64,000 nt of DNA, from NCBI GenBank assembly GCA_017591395.1, contig WEDG01005508.1:1-64000 (forward strand), written 5' to 3'. Made by a program: the position numbers and the translations under genes. Under the pieces are notes generated by a model. The model ran no database searches and was not told where the DNA came from. It saw nothing but the letters and a program-made list of their open reading frames with translations. The stretch comes from Schistocephalus solidus. Its lineage: Eukaryota; Platyhelminthes; Cestoda; Diphyllobothriidea; Diphyllobothriidae. Positions 56,850 through 64,000 of the stretch are shown here, one piece after another (position 1 is the first letter of the stretch; the number at the start of each line of letters is the position of its first letter).

Positions 56850-57082
56850 TGTGTCGTAACCCTAAAACTAGCCCTAACAGAAAACTCAATATTTTCCCTA
56901 CTCTAGACCTTAATCCTACCCAAACCATACGGTTTACATTAACCCTAAACTTAAGCCAAACTTACAGCAACGCCGATCTTGACCCTAACCATAAACCTAA
57001 CCCTATTTTCCCTGGAATTTGGCGCAAAGACACCTGCATTGCGAGCGGTTCCTGTTCTCATTTCCTGTTCAGGAAGCCATGT
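56850..57082 (-). mobile_element. TTAGGG-type TIR element, copy 3
   Basis: On the + strand it shows CGTAACCCTAAAACTAGCCC and a degenerate CCCTAA-like run to about 57010. It then ends GGAATTTGGCGCAAAGACAC, GGTTCCTGTTCTCATTTCCT, GTTCAGGAAGCCAT. The outer end corresponds to the left end of copy 1 read on the minus strand. Confidence 0.68.
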
Positions 57083-57458
57083 AAGTTCTCCCCACCAAAT
57101 TGTTTCGAAGCTGTAGGTATTTTCTAGAAGAAGTAAGGTCCAGCTAAAAGGAACCTGGCCAGTGTATGCGCTGCAAACTGTGAAAAGTTGTTGTGAAGAC
57201 CTTGAAGCCTCCTTTGCATCTGCATATGCCTATCTTGCTAAAATAATGCTTGGCTGCTTCACCCTATCGCGTGGAGTGCCGCCGCAAAAGAAACGAAATA
57301 TCCCAGAGAAAGAGAGCGAGAGAGATTGCCAACGCAATGAGAGGACGCATTCCAGCACTGAGTCCGGTTTTCTCTAAGAGCCCAAATAAGTACCGCTGCC
57401 TATTCCTTTATTTTAAAAAATGAAGTGAATCATGTTTATCCGAATAAATCTTGAAACA

Positions 57459-57529
57459 CTCGGCAGTCTCTGTGGGATTCGAACACATGACAGCCAATGC
57501 TTTAACCACCTCAACCACAGGGTGCCGAG
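57459..57529 (-). pseudogene. tRNA-like relic (SINE head or pseudo-tRNA)
   Basis: Minus strand: A-box-like TGGTTGAGGTGGTTAAAGC and B-box GTTCGAATCC, bounded by a perfect 7 bp pair CTCGGCA/TGCCGAG. An inner CTGTGG/CCACAG pair lies within it. The spacing does not give a clean cloverleaf (four extra bases before the 3' strand, poor anticodon arm). It is therefore tRNA-derived rather than a working tRNA. Confidence 0.45.
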
Positions 57530-57989
57530 TTTTAATTCTCGCCGATGTTTAAGTACCTTCAGTTTTCCAGATCTCCTTTCTAAGCTTCTATAGAGTTCTT
57601 CGTGCAACTTAACGGTCACCCCTTCCACCGTTCCACGTTCCGTGCTCCAAGGTCTCTACAAGGGCTGCTGCCTTACTTCCTAATTTTATAGAAAGGCTTT
57701 AATGACGAGTCTATAATTTTTACGTAGCTTTCCTGGAAAGTTACCCCCACAAGTCTTTGTGTTAATACGTTTCAAGCATCGGATTCCACAGCCCATATTC
57801 AAGGGGCGAAAAGGCCCCGATAAGAACTTCCAGTATATAGCCAGCGGCTTGCACGCTATCGCTGACTCATGCGTCATTAATACCAACAGATGGTGCGAAA
57901 TGTGACCCGTTTTGCTGTAGTCTAGGTCCTCCTTGCTGGCCCCTTGTAGGTTGGGTTCGCAAAGACAGATATAACGCAAGGATTGTTAG

Positions 57990-58240
57990 TCAGGCTCCTC
58001 GCCCAACCCGAGACTTGAACGGCGTACAAGGTGACGACATGCCCTGTATCCGCGGCATTCGTTGCCCCCACCGACATCGGGCCCAACTTCGGAATGACCA
58101 ACCACTGTTGCTGCATGCGCGTTCGCGGTTGCCGGTCGGTTTCGCCGAAGTAATTTCCCTCCGCAACTGCGGCAGACAATGCCTGACGTCTCGTCATTAG
58201 GAGTGGCCTCCTTTGGCTGCACCATCTATGGCTGTGTAAA
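57990..58240 (-). pseudogene. PLE-6: possible GIY-YIG scrap
   Basis: DETSGIVCRSCGG, then in another frame NYFGETDRQPRTRM, resembles the ETSGVVYR...NYVGETGRLLRTRM order of PLE-5-type endonucleases. The rest does not match, and a B-box-like GTTCAAGTCTCG lies within it. Weak. Confidence 0.35.
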
Positions 58241-58479
58241 TCTGATTCCCATGTCAAGTTTTCGGAGATGCCATCGCGCATTGCATTTCTGTCTCTTATC
58301 TACATAACTTTCAAGTTGGGTCTTGCTATTGAACGTGCCTTGCCGCCTTCTCCTTGTGCTTTCCCGGACTCTGTGCGATTTTTTCTCGTGCACCAATTGT
58401 ACAGTTTTATCTGTCCAGCTGAAACCGCCCTCACACGCGACGCAAATCCTATCGGACAACGGTCAACTCACGCACAACA

Positions 58480-58640
58480 ACCCTACTGCCGCCCTCACCC
58501 ACCTCCGGTCGTCTTGGCACCAGAGCTATGTGGGTTGAAAAGAGCGCGGTAGATGCTGTACAATTAGGTCTCACTATGAAGTACTCAACGCACAAGTCAA
58601 CGCTGCGCTCATTTCACGGTGCATGCGTTAGATGTCGCCA
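58480..58640 (+). repeat. Family B fragment
   Basis: CCACCTCCGGTCGTCTTGGC, AAGAGCGCGGTAGATGCTG and CAAGTCAACGCTGC are in family order. It is truncated at both ends. Confidence 0.55.
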
Positions 58641-61600
58641 CTCGCGATTGCTGAACCATCAGACCAAAAGATTGCTGCTCTTAAGCCCCCTCCCAATTAT
58701 CCGGAGTGATGGAGGGTACTAAGACACATTGTGGAGCCAATCGGTGACAAGCACGTTACCTATGAGTACCAAAGCTGCTAATTTTCTCCCAAAGTAAATT
58801 CGAGAGCATGGGCATGAACAGGTTCAATTCTTTAACACAGTCGAATAAACAACCTGGCGTCCACCGTTAATGACGACTCTTTCTTGTTTCACACGAAAAA
58901 GTCCTTAAAGGAACTAATTTTTTTAATTGCACGATTATCAAGAAACGACATCCGAGGAAGAAAACTAAAAAGAAAATTTCGGAATTTACTCCAATTCGTG
59001 TGAACCTTAGATTAAATCTGTGGATTCTGATTGATACTGAAAAAGTACTTAGAATAGAGATTGATCCCTCTCTCTGGGTGGTATAAAGTTATTGCAACAG
59101 GCGTCCGCTAAATGAATTACTACTAACAGTACTTTAAAAAGGTTTGTGTTGTTGCCCCGATTCCTACTTTTTAGAGCAATCGTGGGAAAGCTGAACTTCA
59201 AAACTTTGCCATGGCGACGTCAGCGCCATGACACCATGATTTTCGGAAGACATGACAAAGTATAAGAAGACGAAAAGAAAAGAAGGACTGAACACTGTCA
59301 ATAGCAAACTAAGTGAGACCTTCCTTTGCGTATGCAGTGTACTTGCCCGAGGTATAGTTAGTTTGAAGACCAGTTCTTGACCTACTTTCCTGGACATCTC
59401 CGCAAATTCGTTCATTTTTATCAACTGTTCCTCTCCCGTTGGCCTACCCGGCTCTGTCCATCAACTGTTAAGGAATGAACCAGAACCACCGGTCTGAAAA
59501 GCTTCCAGACACCAGGTGGTGCGGAAGCTGATAAAACAGACAGCATCGCGGTGAGTCATGGTTTGTGGACAAAAATTATGATGCCGATAATGACGCTGGT
59601 TTTTGAGGATCATGGTGGGACTGATGCGCATGAGGGTGAAGGGGAAGGGAGGGACGAGATAAGTAGTAAGAATAGGGGCGGGCGGGGTGGAAAAAGGGCT
59701 AGATTTTCTCGCCTTAGGCTTGGCGCGAGTGAATCGAGTGGCAACAGAGACAAGGCATGCAAAGAGCACTTAAGGATGTCGGAAATTGGAAATTAAAAGT
59801 AAAAAAATGCCTCTGCTCTTCAATTGATGCTGCTGATTATTTCATAAGGGAGGGTTAGGATCGGCCCACCACAGTACATCCGAAAACGTTTCAGGCAGCA
59901 GATAAAAACGCCGGGGCTTCGATCTCCTTACTGAAGAAGACAATAGAGCACAACACATCAAACGAGGTGGGATTCGTTTATGGCCTCCCAAAAGTGAAGT
60001 GTATTCCCTTCAAAAAAGTACCATGTAACTCAACTCTTGTAAGGTATCTGCGAAGGTAGCAAACTTCAATTTATTTGACTGTCGATACTGCCTCAACGTT
60101 TACTGATCGATTGAGGATAGAGATCGTAATGTCTGCGTCATCTTGTTCGCTGTAAAAATGGAGCGAAGACCTACATTTGTATCGTTGTGAATATCAGTCT
60201 TTTAGGACTGATCAGATTAAATGTTACATGAGCTAACTCATGCAGTGTGTAACAACGTAATTCAGGAACACCCATGTAGATTGTTCGTTTGACAAATATT
60301 CTCTAAACACGCTCCTGCCTTCTTGTGCTACCTATGCTTTAGCTTCTTTTTTAGAAGAAAAGTACACAAATAGAAAAATGTGCGAATGAAAACAATGGCC
60401 TCCGATATCACTGACTATACAGCTTACTGAACCAGAGGCCTCTCGACGGAAGCGAAGCACGGAGAAAAACTCGTCACCGAGGCTTAATTTCACCCAATTG
60501 CCACCATTCCTTTTTGGCGGTGGTTAAGTATTCGAATCCTGTGACGCGTGATGAGCCGCCAGATACAAAATATTAGGTTAGTGTATGTTCGGTTAAATGT
60601 CAGTCCGAAAAAAACGAATTTAAGCCTATGGACAGCGGTTCGCAGCTGCTACCTGGCTTTACCTTGTTATAAGGGGATTTCCGTCACCAATTTTTTTGTT
60701 TATTATCAAGCACAGACTACCAAATAAACGACAAATGAAAGTCAACAAAATAGTTAAGCAAAATCATACGCGACCAGAAAAATTGACGAGAGCAAACGAT
60801 CTGCAAGACGGTCGATCGTAGGCAAACTTTACTAGCCTCAAAATAAATAAGTGTTCATCTTCTCATATAACTCTCTCTCTCTCTCTCGCTCTGATAAGGC
60901 ACTTACTATTCTGTTAAGTTCTCGTTAATATAATGTATGCATTGAAAAAGAAGTGTCCTTCTAATCAATGATGTCTGGCAATTTTAGATTGCCTGAGTTT
61001 TTCTTATTGAATTGGCAGGCGCATTGAGCCTCATTTCCGCTTTTGATGCTGCGTAATGTTTACCAAGGTAGCTGGTGAAACCAAAATGAGCTTTATTCCT
61101 TTTAATACTGATTCCTTGTGGCAGCATTGACTTGTGACCGTATTAGTATGCCACTGCTTCCTAAGTGGTGCGACTTGTCACATAAATGTTGCATTCGTGT
61201 TACAAGCATAGCAGACGTACTTGAAGATTTCGAGAAGGGTTCAATAGGTATGTGTTAAGACATATTATAAAAGTTTACTTTTATTCTACTTATTTTGTTA
61301 AATATCAGGTGATATTGGAGATGTTGTTTTTTCCATCAAATACTATTTAAAAATAGCAGATTTCATTAATTTTGCTTTTATTTATAGGTTTGAAACTACA
61401 TATGTGCTGCATGCGGTACGAACAGATTACATATATATTACGTTTCATAGTATGGAACACTCTTCGTTGTGGTTTTTTGACGGAATGCAAATTGGAATGA
61501 CTAAAATGTACACTATGAAAGGAAAGCGAGTCCAAGAGAGAAACTTTGGAGACCCACTGAATTAGACGATATCCATAAGATCGGCAACTGATACAGGAAT

Positions 61601-63771
61601 CGGGAATACCATGCGTTTGACTCGGTCCTTCTTCATTTTTATCAAAAAAAAACAAAATAAAAAGTATCCTGCTAGAATTTCTTGGCATTTGATAGGCCCT
61701 TCTTCATTCTATACAGATCGAAATGCTGTTTTTTAAGGAATATTTTTTTTATTAATGGCCCGTTTGTCTGGAAAGATTAATACCTATCCACTTTAACTTA
61801 AAGCGAAAGGTACATGAGATACATGAATCAACACTGTAGTATCTTCTTTGTTGCTAACAAAGATACAGAAATCTAAAGTATTCTTCAGAATCTTTGTTGG
61901 TTACTGTTAATATGTCTAAAATAAAGATGTAGTTGTAAACAAATTCCGAGGCTGTATTACGTGAAGAAAATTCTGAATAAATTCAAGTGAAACAGTACCA
62001 GATAAAAATCTTCTTCAGTTTTCCTATGAAACACTGAATTGTTTGTTCCTTTAAATATTTGCAGACAAAGATGTACAATTTTCTGAGAATGTTCAATTGC
62101 AAACTTGTTAACTTGTTTAAACAGCAAGTCTTGCAAATTTTCTTTTATTCTTCAGTAATAATCACTTTTGGTAAAGTTGGGTATTGCGTGACATTACAAA
62201 AGTATCGCTCCTAAAAGCTGCATTTACGAGAAGATGCAGGCCAGTCAGATTCCGTAACTGAACTAAATACCCTGCTAAAGCGAAGTACGGCTTATATTAT
62301 TCGTGGTTTCCACCTTAAGACTGTCAGCCAAACCAGTCGGATAAATCAGGCACCAGCCAAACGCCGAGAGACACAAATAAAGACTAGATTTAGAAATAGC
62401 TGACAATAATGGGAGTAATGTGAAGATGACTAAAACAGTCATTGTTTGTCTGTTTTTCCGGCCAAATCACAAGGATATCCACACTTTTTTTAATGAGGGA
62501 GTGACCTTGCCTAACGTTTTCTGACATGGTAAGATGCCGAGTAGCTACTTCCATACATTTAAAACGGATCAAACCCAAGTAGTTCACACATACTGACCAA
62601 CTGCCCTTCTGAAAAACAGTGTTTCTATTAAACGCAAAACTGCTGTGGACATTTATTAACCATAGGAGGATATTTTGCTCGTAAAAACTCCGACAAGATA
62701 ACGAAAATATCTTCACATAATCCCAGTGCGATATAATGTTCATAAGATTCATATAAATGAACAATAAAAGTGAACAGTAAAGGAAGAAGTTAGCGCTAAA
62801 AAAAACTTTGCGTAATGCGGATACCAGCTAACTCTTCATCGGACTTCAAACCATTAGTTTGCATATTGGATTGAATTTATGTTCACTTGGTCTATTTAGA
62901 CTGGAATTCTACGAGTAAATACGAATGGAAAACCTGAGAGAAAAGAGCCGAGAATTTTTAGAAAGTTCAGATTTGACTCGACGATTACATTGTAAAATAG
63001 ATATATTTTATTTTACTTGATTAGACTCATACCCATCGGTTTAAATGGCATTTCTTATGGACCTTATTGTGTGAATGCAAACGAGACGTGTATGAAAAAC
63101 CTCGCCTTATTTGCTTAGATAAAGGGAATTATGAAAAATGGCAGCAGAAAATTTTGACAACTGAAAAAATTAAGCCAAGCACAGCTCATTGTATAATGAA
63201 AGTATGTAGTTATTAGCGAAAACTTACTTTTCGCTAATTCGATTTTACCCATGTTGCCCAACGACACGCCATTCTTCCTCAAAGTTAAAAACTTCGTACG
63301 AACAACAATTATGGCATAAAAATGCATATTCGAGTATTTATTTGTAAGTTAATACTTAAGTTTGACACCAAATGGATTTTAAAGATAAAGTGTGCACAGA
63401 CAGTGTCCTAGAACCAATCGAAGTAATATGTACACCCGTAGGTAATAACTTTTAGGGTGCAATTGAAAGAATCCTATTTAATTAATATGAAGTGTTTCTA
63501 TTCAGGCGCCAAAAGAGTAATGGCATGGCATAGCTTCCGAACAACGGTCCTCAGTTCGTTTAAAAAGCCAACAAAAAAACCGTACACACTATGGACATAG
63601 TTCTAGAAACCAGTTACGGATTCTAGGTAAGAAAGCTACAGTCTGTCATAGTAAAAGTTGCCGCTGTACAAAGATACAAGCATAAACCTGACGCTGATAA
63701 AAATATTACAAACAAAATAGGCCCTACGAAACGAAAACCACAACTGTAACTCAACTAAGGAGTGAACTTAC

Positions 63772-63955
63772 GCGCAACTGGTGCACTTGAAGCAATTTTT
63801 ATGGAACGAAAACGATAGGGCGGAAACAACACTGTCGGAAAGCGGCTGATCGCACACCTTGCACTTTGAAACGAAAAATTTTTCATGATCTTTCTGACAG
63901 TAATATTTACTGTTGCGAATGAAGAAGCCTCCAGTTTCTAAACTGCATTTGCAAT
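63772..63955 (-). CDS. LIM-domain protein (abLIM/UNC-115-like), exon B: end of LIM1, start of LIM2
   Basis: A 184 bp exon with AG acceptor at 63957-63956 and GTAAGT donor at 63771. It encodes CKCSLETGGFFIRNSKYYC QKD, closing LIM1 with CxxD. It then gives SKCKVCDQPLSDSVVSALSF and FHKNCFKCTSC, which opens LIM2 with CxxC, HxxC and CxxC. The GGFF turn before the closing Cys and the ~6-residue LIM1-LIM2 spacer fit abLIM-type tandem LIM domains. Assignment to abLIM rather than another tandem-LIM protein rests on recall of vertebrate abLIM sequence. Pairs of LIM domains act as zinc-stabilised protein-binding modules, usually at the actin cytoskeleton. Confidence 0.85.
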
Positions 63956-63991
63956 CTTCAAGGCAAAAAAGCTAGAATTTAATTTTTTTAC
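63956..63991 (-). other. 36 nt intron of the LIM gene
   Basis: It starts GTAAAAAAATTAAATTC and ends GCCTTGAAG. Removing it joins TGC-TCA-G|AT to TGC-AAA-TGC, giving C-S-D-C-K-C. This supplies the CxxC pair of LIM1 in the right place. Introns of this size are known in flatworms. Confidence 0.82.
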
Positions 63992-64000
63992 CTGAGCATC
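63992..64000 (-). CDS. LIM-domain protein, exon A (3' edge only)
   Basis: Only the last nine bases are in the window. In frame with exon B they end TGC TCA G, contributing the first Cys of the CxxC pair in LIM1. The rest of the gene lies beyond the right edge. Confidence 0.7.

Larger units (their letters stand above)
56157..63771 (-). other. Large intron (~7.6 kb) of the LIM gene, repeat-rich
   Basis: Donor GTAAGT at 63771-63766; acceptor AG at 56158-56157 after a T-rich tract. Phase 2 on both sides is consistent. It holds a TTAGGG-type element, a tRNA-like relic, a possible GIY-YIG scrap and a family B piece. Between about 58.65 and 63.77 kb I recognise nothing except a CT run at 60870-60890. 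An unseen small or alternative exon cannot be excluded. Confidence 0.7.

Noticed and set aside
59461..59796. Overlapping ~80-100 codon frames on both strands in the LIM intron
   Set aside because: No domain, and both strands are equally open. They look like chance frames in an intron.

Overview
This window is eukaryotic DNA. Introns, GIY-YIG Penelope-like elements, an APE-type LINE with C-terminal C2H2 fingers, tRNA-headed SINEs and hammerhead ribozymes point to a flatworm, most likely a cestode. From memory of similar LINE proteins, not from a search, a diphyllobothriidean tapeworm (Spirometra/Dibothriocephalus/Schistocephalus type) is the best guess. No prokaryotic gene organisation is present. 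Most of the window is interspersed repeats. Nearly all element ORFs carry frameshifts or stops.

Layout. 1-1163: a ~354 bp tandem satellite, each full unit carrying a hammerhead (HHR) core on the + strand. 1.2-3.7 kb: a decayed Penelope-like element (PLE) and two copies of a tRNA-headed SINE, one with a 16 bp target duplication. 3.7-10.2 kb: mostly unrecognised sequence with a tRNA-like relic. 10.2-15.7 kb: SINE pieces, two PLE relics and a truncated LINE. 17-20.8 kb: a terminal-inverted-repeat element filled with TTAGGG-like sequence, a foldback element and a PLE relic flanked by HHRs in opposite orientations. 22-25.5 kb: AT-rich and unrecognised. 25.5-35.3 kb: the densest block, holding a variant-headed SINE, a composite repeat, a ~4.6 kb LINE (minus), a PLE (minus) and a tandem array of the HHR-bearing SINE. 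35-55 kb: further copies of the foldback, TTAGGG-type and 'family B' repeats in unrecognised sequence.

The only convincing host gene is on the minus strand at the right end. Parts of three exons of a LIM-domain protein resembling actin-binding LIM (abLIM/UNC-115) are visible. They are separated by a 36 nt intron and a ~7.6 kb intron full of repeats. Codon phase and zinc-ligand spacing match across both junctions.

The most interesting system is the ~305 bp tRNA-headed element with a hammerhead core 3' of its B box. It occurs both as dispersed SINE copies and as head-to-tail tandem monomers (33480-34450, minus). Multimeric transcripts could in principle self-cleave into unit-length RNAs, as in retrozymes. 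Together with the 354 bp satellite and the PLE termini, at least three unrelated-looking sequence contexts here carry hammerhead-like cores with very short, palindromic stem III. All folding statements come from hand alignment and were not computed.
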